Shown here piece by piece: positions 54,882 through 64,000 of a DNA stretch of 64,000 bases. Numbering within the stretch: the stretch's first letter is position 1; each line of letters begins with the position of its first letter. Origin of the DNA: Niebla homalea (lineage: Eukaryota > Ascomycota > Lecanoromycetes > Lecanorales > Ramalinaceae); the NCBI GenBank assembly GCA_019925105.1, contig JAHGAU010000017.1, forward strand, positions 558,001 to 622,000. The letters are read 5' to 3'. The position numbers and the translations under genes were made by a program. The notes under the pieces were generated by a model. The model had not been told where the DNA came from and did no database searches. It saw only the letters and a program-made list of their open reading frames with translations.

Positions 54882-55557
54882 GATTGACGACTTTCAGATG
54901 CAGGCGACCGCAAGAGAATTGATCACGAATCTCTGGATTTGACAACGCAAGTGGGTATGAGCAAAACTGCTTTCTATAAAATCATTTCCACACCGAAGGC
55001 TTTGGCGCTTAGCCACAACCGGAAGCGCTGCCGCGCTCGAATCGCTTTTGTGGTCAAGCATATCTGATGTCGCCTGGAACGCCTAGGTATTTGCTTTGTC
55101 TCCACTCATCAGTTATCACGGCACCTGTTGTGGACTATGAGGTAATCTCACTTCGTGGACTGGAACGTGGCAATCCAATTCGTTCTGGCTTCACACGGGC
55201 TACAAGTAAGCCTTAATTACAATTCCTCATACAACACAATTCCTACTATACTGTAGTTGAGCAACTAGAAGATCTATGCTACGAGAGAGAAAGTTCGAAA
55301 ACTTCTCATGTCTTGTTTGCCAAGATCCTGAGCAGATATCGAACCCGTACCTCACTTAGTCGCATCGGCGAAAACCCGCCTGCCAACCTCTCACACGCTT
55401 CAGCTTACCTCAAGCCGGAATACTGTAACCCTCGATTCGATGCACAACCTGATTGATATACCGTGATCCTTCGAGGATTCGAATTTCACAGTGGTGATCA
55501 CTCGCTTTGTCGACCGAAACCCTTTGGCCATCTCACAAAGATAAAGAAGAGCCAGCT
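54882..55557. promoter_or_regulatory. Divergent promoter region (PPAT / WD40)
   Basis: 676 bp between divergent start codons. No coding content or repeats recognised. The in-frame extension upstream of 55558 reaches only a TTG. Confidence 0.4.
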
Positions 55558-57429
55558 ATGAATCAGAGCAAGGAGACACCAAGACAATACTCATACCAGT
55601 CGCCCCAAGATTATCAGGCCGGGCATGCACCTGGCATCAATGTCCAGCATGCTGATCCACAAAGCAATCATTATTCAAGTCCCTCCGGTTCAGGACTCCC
55701 TGGAGCCTTGCAACCAGGAAGACCAAGCGCTGGCTCAACCATGACCACGCCCCAATCGATACCCAGTCTCCCTCCAATTCAGAATTCGACCCAGCAGACA
55801 TCTTCCTCACGGCCATCTACTGCAAATCATTCACATAGCTATTCACATTCAAGCCCTGCTGGTCTTGACCACCAGAAGTATGCGCCCTTCCCCGCAACGC
55901 CCGAGAGTTCCTCCAAATACTCTTCAACCCCAACAAATCGCTATGCACCCTCGCACACTGGTCAAGGCGACACTTTGTACTCTCCGCTGGGGCTTGCAGA
56001 CATACGGTCGGGCATCGACTCCGGACTGTCAGATCCTATGAGCGCGAATCCTTACTCGAGCGACAGCTATCCTAATGTAGCGACCAATAGCAATTACCTC
56101 GCACCATGGCCTGTCTATGCCTTTGATTGGTGCAAATGGCCTATTCAGAACCAGCAACAGGGTAACTCGGCAGGGAAGATGGCTATCGGTAGTTACGTAG
56201 AGGATGGGCATAACTTTGTAGGCTCATAGTACAGCACCGAATCAAACTCGAAGGCTAATTTATGGATTAAGATACAAATATTGGAAACCCAGGTGACACC
56301 GGAGCCCGACAATGAGGGGCTACCAGATACTCCTCAGTACGGACTGGATTATGTGAAGACCGCCGAAGCTACACACTCTTATCCTGTCACGAGGATATTG
56401 TGGGAGCCAGCGTCCTCCAAAAAGCAGTCCACCGATCTTCTCGCAACCTCGGGTGACCACCTTAGGCTATGGTCCCTGCCGTCACAACCCTCTTATAACT
56501 CGAGTCATTCAATCAGCCGACCCTCAAGCTCACATCAGCAGCCGCCTGCCAAGCTGACACCTCTTGCCCTTCTCTCAAATTCCAAGTCACCAGAGCACAC
56601 GGCGCCCCTTACTTCGCTTGACTGGAACACTGTCTCGCCGAGTCTAATCATTACCTCCAGCATTGATACCACGTGCACGATCTGGGACATTCCGACACTG
56701 ACCGCAAAGACACAACTCATTGCACATGACAAAGAAGTCTTTGATGTGCGCTTCTGTGCAAACAGCGTGGATCTCTTCGTTTCATGCGGTGCCGATGGTA
56801 GTGTTCGAATGTTTGACCTTCGGTGTCTCGAACACTCCACTATCATCTATGAGCCCTCTGAAAAAGGAGATTCAAAATGTAAGGCAATCATCCTCGTCCT
56901 TGCTTTGAATGCATTACTGACCCGGCCTCCTCCATCAGCTACCAGTCCAGGCAACCTCTCCCCGACTTCGGCTCAGCAACAAATGTCTCAATCTCCACCA
57001 CTCCTTCGCCTTGCTGCCTCTCCACACGATGCACATCTCCTCGCAACCTTTTCCCAGGAGTCTAATCTGATCAGAGTGCTTGACGTACGGCAACCGGGTC
57101 AAGCGCTTCTCGAATTGCGAGGCCACTCTTCCGCCATCGGCTGCTGTGAATGGTCGCCGTCAAGGCGAGGCCTGTTGGCGTCGGGTGGCGATGACAGCTT
57201 GGTCTTGGTATGGGATCTATTGAACCAGAGCACGAGTGCGCCCGGGGCAAGTAATGGGCCTGCGGGTGGCTCTGGTGGCGAAGCCAGGGAGCAGATACCC
57301 GTTGCCTCGTGGCAGTGCGATTATGAGGTCGGTAACTTGAGCTGGGCTCCGCAGAGTGGCCTGACTGCTTCAGGGAGAGACTGGCTAGGTGTGAGTGGAG
57401 GCAGAGGCATCTGGGGTGTATGCATGTAG
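55558..57429 (+). CDS. WD40-repeat protein (DCAF7/TTG1-like)
   Basis: Three exons: 55558-56217, 56272-56878 and 56939-57429, 585 residues. About 180 residues of Ser/Pro/Gln/Tyr-rich disordered sequence precede a beta-propeller: APWPVYAFDWCKWP, GKMAIGSYVEDGHNFIQILE, VTRILWEPASSKKQSTDLLA, APLTSLDWNTVSPSLIITSSIDTTCTIWDI, AHDKEVFDVRFCANSVDLFVSCGADGSVRMFDLR, LLRLAASPHDAHLLATFSQE, LRGHSSAIGCCEWSPSRRGLLASGGDDSLVLVWDL and VGNLSWAPQSG. This order and the LDWN / EVFDVRF / ASPHDAHLLATF phrases are those of the DCAF7/TTG1/LWD family of scaffold WD proteins. The 60-nt second intron is a multiple of three and lacks stops, so retention would simply add 20 residues. The start is the first ATG (MNQSKETPR). 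The last codon before TAG is Met. Confidence 0.9.
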
Positions 57430-57809
57430 TGCATCATGGGCATTAAAAGTCCGTTGTCGGCGCTTCATTTCCTTATGTTTCATCTCCTATGTAAAGAATG
57501 CCTACCTGGTCAGCATGCGTGTTTGAGCGAGGCGTCATCCGGTTTGCCGTCTGCTTTTTTGGAAAAGCCGCAATCATGAGCCATGGCGTATGAACAATTT
57601 TACTGAAGATGTACGCGTGATCGATTTCACATTGCTCTAGATATCTAGATATCCCAATGAATCGCTGCTGGAATGCAGCAACTGAATTTGAGAGATCATA
57701 CATCAAGCAGACTGTCGAAATCGTATGGCTTGCATGTGGTTTCTATGCGACACGATGCTCGTAGAACAGACTAATACCCGCCAAAATGCAGCCCAACCGA
57801 TGCCCACTT
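57430..57809. other. Convergent 3' intergenic gap
   Basis: 380 bp between stop codons of the WD40 gene and the acyl-CoA dehydrogenase gene. Nothing recognised. Confidence 0.4.
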
Positions 57810-59644
57810 TCATAGCTTCATACCAAGTGCTTGATGCACCCTCAAAGCTTGCCTGATGGACAGATCCAACATGATCTCTTCCGAACCTCCCGGAATGGCA
57901 TAAGCTCGTACATCCCTACGACAGCAGTTGTCAGCAAAAGGCACCCAAAGTAGCCAAAAAAGCACTACGTCTGACTCACCGATACAACCTCTCAACCTTG
58001 CCTCCCTGCCCACCTTTCGAATAGCTCAGACCCCCGAAAATCTGACTCGCCTCCCTGGCACAGAACTCAAATGTCGTCGTCGCCTGCGCCTTCAACCCGG
58101 CAATCGCCCCTCCCAGCTTCAGCATCGCCTCGGTCTCGTTCATCACCTGGCACTGATAGATCAGATTCTCCATCCAATTATGGGAAGCCTCGATCTGGCG
58201 GGCCATGTTGGCGAGCTTCATGCGAATGACCGGGTGGTCGATGAGACGTTTCCCGAACGTCTTGCGCTTGTGGGCGTACTTCATCGACTCCTCGTAACAG
58301 ACGCGGGAGAAGCGGAGGCATTGGATGATGATGCCGATACGCTCGTGGTTGAAGTTGGTCATGATGACCTTGAAGCCTTGGTTCTCCTTGCTGAGCAGGT
58401 TCTCGACGGGAACCTTAACGTCTTCGAAGGTGATATAGGTGGTCCCGCTAGAGCCGACACCTTGGCAGTCCATGCGCCGGGTGCTGACGCCCTCGGTGCG
58501 CTCGATGAGGAGAGCGGAGACGCCGTTCATGCCGGCGCCGCCGGTTCGGACGGCGGTGGTGAAGTAGTCGCACCATATGCCATTCGTGATCCATTTCTTC
58601 TCGCCGTTGACGATGTAATGCTTGCCGTCTTCGGAGAGCTTGGCTTCGCATGTCAAGTTTGCTACGTCGCTACCTGCATCTGGTTCGGTGATGGCAAGGC
58701 AGATACGCTTATTGCCGTTAAGGATCTCGGGGAGAATCCTCTGGATGAGGGGCTTCTTGCCAAACTTGACCATGGGCGGACAGCCAATGCCAAATCCACC
58801 GACCAGATTCCAGACAAGACCACCGCTTCCTGCTCGAGAGATCTCATCCGTGATAACCATCTCGTGGAACAAATCCCACTGCTCGGGACCTACGCTCCGC
58901 ACGCGGTGCTTGGTCATGTCGGTGGGATACTGGTGGAGGCCCATCAAGCCGGCGAGGTAGCCTCGCTCTCCCATCTGCTTGTATATGGTGTCGGGGACTT
59001 TCTTGGCTTCTTCCCATTCACCCACGTAGGGCTCTATCTCTTCTTCAACCCATTTGCGGACTTCGGCACGGAGGGCGGCATGCGTTAAGTTGAAGTATGG
59101 GGAGTGATACTACAAGAATGTGTTAGCAGGTGCAATTTGCAGAAGATGCAGCGATCCTCACACTTTGATACCATGATGGATCTGCGTAGGGTACTAGATC
59201 TCCATAGGGATCCAGTGATTCTTTGGCCTCATGTGCATCACTTGTGGGCATTGGCGCAATGGCGCCGGACTCTGCCGAGGGCTCGACTTTGTCTTTTGTC
59301 TTTTCCTCTGCTGGTGAAGTAGACGGCGGTGTAGGAGGGACGGCAGGCTTGGGCTTGCTATCCAGAGATCCAACCTGTAATTGGCCTTTGTACTTTTTCA
59401 GTATGCTCTCGTTGTGGTATTTCCAGAACTGCTTCGAGGCATCCTTTCCGCCCACTCTTTGTACAACTAGGTCAAATGATCAGCAACTACCGTCTGACAC
59501 GTGCAAGCTTTCCCTACTTTTCTGGCCACCAGGATGCTCATTTTGAAACTCGCTCATATCATATACATCATCGTCAACGATAATATAGAGGTCCTTTGGG
59601 CCTTTGTGACCGGCGACCTCGTCCTTGGTGAACGTCTTGGACAT
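57810..59644 (-). CDS. Cytochrome b5-acyl-CoA dehydrogenase fusion
   Basis: Four minus-strand exons: 59518-59644, 59162-59466, 57980-59109 and 57810-57915, 555 residues. Residues 1-75 are a cytochrome b5 domain with heme ligands His37 (EHPGG) and His60 (FWKYHNE). A Pro/Glu/Lys linker of about 60 residues leads into an acyl-CoA dehydrogenase: SPYFNLTHAALRAEVRKWVEEEI, the flavin/substrate segment ICLAITEPDAGSDVANL, KKWITNGIWCDYF, QGFKVIMTNFNHERIGI, KTFGKRLIDHPVIRMKLANM, and the C-terminal RDVRAYAIPGGSEEIMLDLSIRQ, where the Glu in GGSEEI matches the usual catalytic region. Fungal enzymes of this architecture oxidise acyl-CoAs, with the b5 domain probably passing electrons; substrate length is unknown. 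The C-terminus GMKL is only a weak peroxisomal signal. All three joins restore conserved sequence (GGQKIVQRVGG, WYQSYHSPYF, RLYRDVRAYA). Confidence 0.93.
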
Positions 59645-60435
59645 CGCCACTGTGGGGAGAGGAGTCTGTTTCGGTAACAATCCTACAATTCAAGTGGTGG
59701 GCGTGGAAGATAATGAGAGTCTTCACAGAGATTGGGGCGGAGGCGTGGATGATAAGGATGGTATGTGGAAGATGCGGCGAGATATAAAGGAGTGACAGTA
59801 ACCTTGGGGTTGCCGAGGTTTTGCAAAACGAGCCAACGATATGTATTCTGGTTGACTATGGGCCGCTACGCTTTAACAAAGCACTTGACTTCATATCAGG
59901 CTTTCCTGTCCGACTGCTGAGGATATGATGGTCATTTGGTCAACACCTCGACCTCGGCTCGGAGCCATCTAGCGTATGCAAGATAGACATTTTTTTCTTG
60001 GCTTTCCATCAAATCTTATCCTAAATATGCACGCCGTAGTACCTTGAGATTGTCTTATATATTGGAATTTCCAAGTTGCACTTTTTCTCAAAATCTACGT
60101 ATACGAGAAGTAAATATGAAAATACGGATCAATTCCGTCTTCTCCAGTTTCTGAAAGGAGCGAATTCGATCGAGTTATGACGAATACTGTTCTATGAAGA
60201 TGGGTGTAAGGTTAGTGGGAATGCCAAGTAGACGATATTCATTTTGAAGATGCTATGGAGAAACATTGCTGCCGGCTCATTGGTTGTTGCACCAATGGAA
60301 AAAGAGCCGATCGCCACTTCTCACTCCCGAGGTCCCCTCCTCCGCAACTCAGTGTAGTGCTGTCTTGGTACTGTGTCTTTCCTGAGGAGTCAACCGTCTC
60401 TCCCAGCTCTAAATTTACGCATCCTGTGACTGGTG
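59645..60435. promoter_or_regulatory. Divergent intergenic region (b5-ACAD / cupin)
   Basis: 791 bp between divergent starts; AT-rich around 59980-60130. No coding content recognised. Confidence 0.4.
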
Positions 60436-60819
60436 ATGGCTCCCAATGAAGTTCATGTAAAGAAAGCTGCAGATCTTTCTGAGAGCACTGGCCAGACTGG
60501 CGGAATGACAAGGAAAGGTGCCATCACGGACAAGGCCAGCATCTGCGCCACTGTAATGATTGCCGAAGCCCATTCAACGTCTGATGTGCATCATCATGGC
60601 TCCCAAGACACTATTGTTTACTGCGTCCGGGGACATGGCGCTATCATCTCTGAGGGCGGAGAGAAGCGGCAGAGCCTGGCTCCGGGGGACTTTGCCCTTA
60701 TACCGGCATATGCTGAGCATCAGGAAGTCAACAATGGGGATGAAGAACTTGAGTGGATCATCACCAGGAGTGGCCCCGTGCCTGCTGTTGAGAACCTTGG
60801 CGGCTGGGGGCATTCGTGA
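60436..60819 (+). CDS. Small cupin-domain protein
   Basis: Single exon, 127 residues, ATG at 60436 (the in-frame codon just before is GTG). One conserved beta-barrel cupin domain covers most of the protein. Metal-ligand motif 1 is STSDVHHHGSQDTIVYCVRGHG. Motif 2 is around LAPGDFALIPAYAEHQEVNNG, with the expected PGD and the downstream His. It has no other domain and no signal peptide. Single-domain cupins of this length include many uncharacterised enzymes and sugar- or metal-binding proteins; the substrate cannot be inferred. Confidence 0.82.
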   Translation: MAPNEVHVKKAADLSESTGQTGGMTRKGAITDKASICATVMIAEAHSTSDVHHHGSQDTIVYCVRGHGAIISEGGEKRQSLAPGDFALIPAYAEHQEVNNGDEELEWIITRSGPVPAVENLGGWGHS

Positions 60820-61685
60820 TAGCAGACTTGAACAACCTGACGAGCTTGAGATCGGAATTTTGACTGTTTTGTGACGCGGGATGAAAGTGGTGACGCTCCT
60901 TTTGTGACTAGTATGGGGTATGTGCAACAAGAGATAGGATTTGCCGCGCAAGGATTTACCACGCTTCCAATAGGTGAGTAGCCTTGAAGGTGAAGGCAGG
61001 ATCGAAGAATACATGTACTCATGATAAACATCTTGCGCGATTTGCTTGCGATGTTATCCCTACTTTTATGTCGCTGGGAAATATAATTTTACATGTGGAG
61101 GATCCCTTTTGAAAAGCAGTCTACACCCTGTATCATGCGTTTCGATCTTGTTCTTGATTCAGAAAGAACGAAATCACCAAATCGGAGCATGGATAGCAAT
61201 CCCTCATAGGTACAATGTTACTTTTTCAGGGGTAAAGAATTAGTAGATGGGTGCGGCGTACAGCGCAATCGCCCGCCGTGAGGCTGAGCTTCGTGCAATG
61301 TTGCAATCATGCATAGATAGGATTGCAGGAACTTTTCTCAGTGTTTCAGAAAATATCTCCTTGACTGTTCACTTAGGGACCGTAGCGGAACCCCTGAGTT
61401 TAAGGCCCCCTACGTTATCATGGATCCCAGTACGTTGGAGCCAATTACCATGTGCTCGCCGCCAGACTTATGCCTCTTGAAAACAGAAGTATGACAGCGG
61501 CACAATGCTTCACAGCATATTTGAAATGCCATCTCACCGTTGCAGACCATTCTGGCCCAGTAAGGGGTTGTATAAGAAGGGCAGTTCCTCACACTCGTCT
61601 CCTGCATTGGGCAGGCTATCTACTTCCCCTTGCCGTCCTTTGGTCAGGCTGATTCAACTCAAGTGTTATTCGATCGAGCATTGAG
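60820..61685. other. Intergenic, cupin / bestrophin-like
   Basis: 866 bp between tandem plus-strand genes. Short frames only. It should contain the bestrophin-like gene promoter. Confidence 0.4.
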
Positions 61686-63110
61686 ATGCCTTCCACCGTC
61701 ACAACAATCAGCTCGGCTCCTTCTAGTACTCATGAAGAAAACGAACTAGCAGCCAAACATCCTCAAGTCACCAAGATGAGCGCTCAATCCACCCCTGCTG
61801 GGCAGCCCTCGCCAGTGGGCAGAGGCCCAGCTCGTCCACCCCTAAAGCACAAATCTAGTGCCGCCACAGAGGAATACTTCAAGCCTTATGACATCGAGCG
61901 TCACACCAAATTGCCTGATTTTATGAGAATGCATGGCAGTATCACGCCACGAATGCTTGTTCCACTTACGGTCGTGGCCATCTGGAGCACTCTCATCACT
62001 CTCATATCCCATTTCTGGTATGCTCTTACCGTTGACTCCCTGCTTCTTACCGTTCTGGGTTTCGTCGTTGGGTTGGGCATTTCATTCCGCACATCATCTG
62101 CCTATGAACGGTATGCTCAAGGCAGAGACTACTGGGCGAAGCTTTCACAGAACGCAAGAGACCTCGCCCGCCATATCTGGATCCATGCCGACGAGCGTCA
62201 TGACATCGACCGGGAGACGGGCAAGGAAGATCTCTTGGCCAAGATCTCAGCCCTGAACCTCATCGTAGCCTTTGCCGTAGCTCTCAAACACAAGCTTCGT
62301 TTTGAGCCGTATACCAATCACGAAGATCTGGCTCCACTCGTCAGCCATCTGGACACCTTTGCCGGCGATGCCATCTCCTCTGCACCCGCATCGGAGCCCA
62401 GGCTGTCTGCATGGAAGCAAGCAGGCGAATACCTAGGCATCTCCTTCGCCGCCTCCAACCCACGCAAGCTCATCAAAAGATCCAAACGGAATCTCGGCAA
62501 CCTGCCCCTCGAAATCATCACCTACCTCTCCGCCTACACCAACGCCATCGCCAAGAACAAGACCCTCGATGCCGGCGTCCCGCAAGCCATGATCCTCGGC
62601 GACCTCGCCTCCCTGAACGAAGTCCTCGCAGGCACTGAACGCGTCCTCAACACCCCACTGCCTGTCGCCTACTCCATCGCCATCAGCCAAATCACCTGGG
62701 TCTACGTCATCATGCTGCCCTTCCAGCTCTGGAAGACTCTCGGGTGGATCACCATCCCGGGGACCATCGTCGGCGCCTACATCATCCTCGGCATCGCCGC
62801 TATAGGTCGCGAGATCGAGAATCCATTCGGGCATGACGTGAATGATCTGCCATTGGAGAAGTTCTGCAAACAGCTCGCTGATGAGGTGAATATCATTGCT
62901 GCGAGGCCGCCACCGATGCTGGAGGGGTTCGTTATGAGGGAGGAGAATGTGCTGTTGCATTCGAAGAGCTTCAATGCGTGGAAGGCGGGGAGTGTGGAGG
63001 AGATCCGAGCGGGACTGAGGGTCAAGGCGGAGAAGGCGGCGGTGGGGAATGTCAATGAGAAGAGGCATGTGAGGTTGGCAGAGAAGATCCAGAGGCATGT
63101 TCCTGTATGA
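61686..63110 (+). CDS. Bestrophin-like chloride channel (UPF0187/RFP-TM family)
   Basis: Single exon, 474 residues. About 90 residues of disordered N-terminus precede the bestrophin-family core: HGSITPRMLVPLTVVAIWSTL, LLTVLGFVVGLGISFRTSSAYERYAQGRDYWAKL (the family signature near the first helices), ARDLARHIW, a cytosolic helical middle part, LNTPLPVAYSIAISQITWVYVIMLPFQLW and IPGTIVGAYIILGIAAIGREIENPFGHDVNDLPLEKFCKQL. The last segment, with its ENPFG motif, is typical of bestrophins and bacterial/fungal YneE-like anion channels. Its expected role is a membrane anion channel; location (plasma membrane or organelle) is not shown. The start ATG gives MPSTVTTISSAPSS. Confidence 0.92.
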   Translation: MPSTVTTISSAPSSTHEENELAAKHPQVTKMSAQSTPAGQPSPVGRGPARPPLKHKSSAATEEYFKPYDIERHTKLPDFMRMHGSITPRMLVPLTVVAIWSTLITLISHFWYALTVDSLLLTVLGFVVGLGISFRTSSAYERYAQGRDYWAKLSQNARDLARHIWIHADERHDIDRETGKEDLLAKISALNLIVAFAVALKHKLRFEPYTNHEDLAPLVSHLDTFAGDAISSAPASEPRLSAWKQAGEYLGISFAASNPRKLIKRSKRNLGNLPLEIITYLSAYTNAIAKNKTLDAGVPQAMILGDLASLNEVLAGTERVLNTPLPVAYSIAISQITWVYVIMLPFQLWKTLGWITIPGTIVGAYIILGIAAIGREIENPFGHDVNDLPLEKFCKQLADEVNIIAARPPPMLEGFVMREENVLLHSKSFNAWKAGSVEEIRAGLRVKAEKAAVGNVNEKRHVRLAEKIQRHVPV

Positions 63111-63268
63111 TATGGGGCAGAATGGGAATCTTTGCTAAGTCTTTCGGGGTTTGGGAATAGAACATAAACATGGCAGGGTGCAAACTGGCTTCTTGCGTTT
63201 ACGCTGCATGATAGACGACGATGAGATAGATCTCCGTAATCAGAGCGACCTTCGCAAATGATTGGCAA

Positions 63269-64000
63269 TCAAACATCTTCATTTGATATCAGCAAATCCG
63301 GGCCAGGTCCATCATCTTCGTCCGGCATTCTCCCATTTACACCAGTGATACTGGGACTGGGTCCATCAACGAATACATCATCCGGGTGTGGGTCCGATGT
63401 CTTGTCCAAATCCGCTCCAGAAGCCTTAAGTGCTTCTCCCAACACACTCTGCCCTTCGACCAAAGCCTCCAGCTCCGCTCCAATGCAGCAAACCAAAAGC
63501 TTCCAGTCCTTCTCCTCTGCAACACGCAGTAGCTCTTCCACACGTTTATGCGTACCCCCCATCCGCTCAAGTATCCTTCTCATACCGCCCTCAGCCTTTT
63601 GCGCCTGGGTTGAAGGATGGAGATTCTGCATCTCTCCCTGTAGTATCATCTCCAACTCGCCGACTTCCCTGACCACGTCTTCCCATACACTGCCGCCTTC
63701 ATCCAGTGCCTGCTTCTCCTCCATCAAGTCCTCAATCTGTCGTTGAAATCCAGTCTGCTCCTCTTGGAACTGCTCCTTTGCCATATCTAGTGTCCTCCGC
63801 TGTGAGGGTAACGCCCAAACGCCCCTTTTCTGACTCGCATCACCATGTTGGAACGTCGGCCTGGCCAAGAAACCCCTCGCCTCTTTTTCCGCCAGTTCCA
63901 ACGCATTCTTATACGAGCTGAGGTTACTTTGTACACCATTCTCTGTGGCTTGAATCTCGCGCAGGAGGTGCCGCTGCCGGGCCCTCATCTCGAAAAGGCG
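63269..64000 (-). CDS. Coiled-coil protein, partial at window edge
   Basis: A minus-strand frame is open from the window edge (64000) to the stop at 63269-63271, so the N-terminal part lies outside. At least 243 residues are visible. The sequence is mainly helical and coiled-coil (RARQRHLLREIQATENGVQS, LDMAKEQFQEEQTGFQRQIEDLMEEK, RVEELLRVAEEKDWKLLV) and ends in an acidic Pro/Asp/Gly-rich tail (DEDDGPGPDLLISNEDV). I do not recognise the family with certainty; autophagy or cytoskeletal coiled-coil proteins would fit. An in-frame ATG at 63988 exists, but the frame continues upstream of it. Confidence 0.65.
   Translation of the reverse strand, partial: RLFEMRARQRHLLREIQATENGVQSNLSSYKNALELAEKEARGFLARPTFQHGDASQKRGVWALPSQRRTLDMAKEQFQEEQTGFQRQIEDLMEEKQALDEGGSVWEDVVREVGELEMILQGEMQNLHPSTQAQKAEGGMRRILERMGGTHKRVEELLRVAEEKDWKLLVCCIGAELEALVEGQSVLGEALKASGADLDKTSDPHPDDVFVDGPSPSITGVNGRMPDEDDGPGPDLLISNEDV

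Noticed and set aside
57928..59088. 386-codon open frame on the plus strand
   Set aside because: Antisense to the acyl-CoA dehydrogenase exon; no domain, composition typical of a reverse-frame shadow.
1..64000. tRNA genes, CRISPR arrays, transposons with terminal repeats
   Set aside because: Scanned by eye for B-box-like GGTTCGA patterns, direct repeat arrays, transposase or reverse-transcriptase motifs and terminal inverted repeats; none was convincing. A tRNAscan and RepeatMasker run would be decisive.

Overview
This window comes from the nuclear genome of a filamentous ascomycete (Pezizomycotina). Coding exons are split by many short GT-AG introns, mostly 46-90 nt. Genes sit on both strands at roughly one per 2.5 kb. 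The gene set is fungal: an HDEL-tailed BiP, Spt5, an Mds3-like kelch protein, a Tgl4/5-type patatin lipase, a cytochrome b5-acyl-CoA dehydrogenase fusion, MFS transporters and a fungal STAND-type N-terminal domain. I cannot fix the class or species by eye. No rRNA, tRNA, CRISPR array or intact transposon was seen. About 24 genes were rebuilt by joining exons across consensus splice sites so that conserved family sequence stays in frame.

Layout. 1-2058: no supported gene. 2059-3253 (+): AT-hook/EVE-domain protein. 3415-4134 (-): N-terminal protein methyltransferase broken by two stop codons. 4323-5347 (+): OST subunit Swp1/ribophorin II. 5348-7546: gene-poor, with strong G/C strand skew. 7547-8667 (-): T5orf172/MUG113-domain protein with an unresolved 5' part. 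9590-10297 (+): small conserved fungal protein with a myristoylation-type N-terminus. 10611-11718 (-) SDR oxidoreductase and 12395-14298 (+) amidase share a divergent promoter. 15034-19225 (+): very large STAND-N-terminal/coiled-coil/disordered protein. 19690-21737 (+): MFS transporter. 21863-22519: two related short ORF remnants. 22803-24362 (-): aldehyde dehydrogenase. 25192-25713 (+): riboflavin-type deaminase. 25855-27517 (-): second MFS transporter. 28405-30660 (+): BiP/Kar2 with a UPRE-like promoter site. 31172-31999 (+): 1-Cys peroxiredoxin. 32692-36075 (+): kelch/BTB Mds3-like protein. 36453-39822 (-): Spt5. 40738-41529 (+): uncharacterised serine/proline-rich protein. 43000-45029 (+): single-pass membrane protein with a Cys-rich ectodomain. 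45339-46681 (-): alpha/beta hydrolase. 47739-50388 (+): patatin lipase. 51053-52632 (-): F-box protein. 53667-54881 (-): phosphopantetheine adenylyltransferase. 55558-57429 (+): WD40 protein. 57810-59644 (-): cytochrome b5-acyl-CoA dehydrogenase. 60436-60819 (+): cupin. 61686-63110 (+): bestrophin-like channel. 63269-64000 (-): coiled-coil protein cut by the window edge.

Most of this is housekeeping: ER folding and glycosylation (BiP, OST), transcription elongation (Spt5), CoA synthesis, lipid turnover and redox defence. There is no biosynthetic cluster and no obvious multi-gene operation. The points most worth a second look are the methyltransferase whose only lesions are two CAR-to-TAR glutamine codons, the STAND-type N-terminal domain fused to a long charged tail without any NTPase module, the AT-hook/EVE fusion with an 18-nt micro-exon, the pair of related short ORFs at 21.9-22.5 kb, the unresolved T5orf172 locus, and a 9-base match to the yeast KAR2 UPRE core upstream of BiP.
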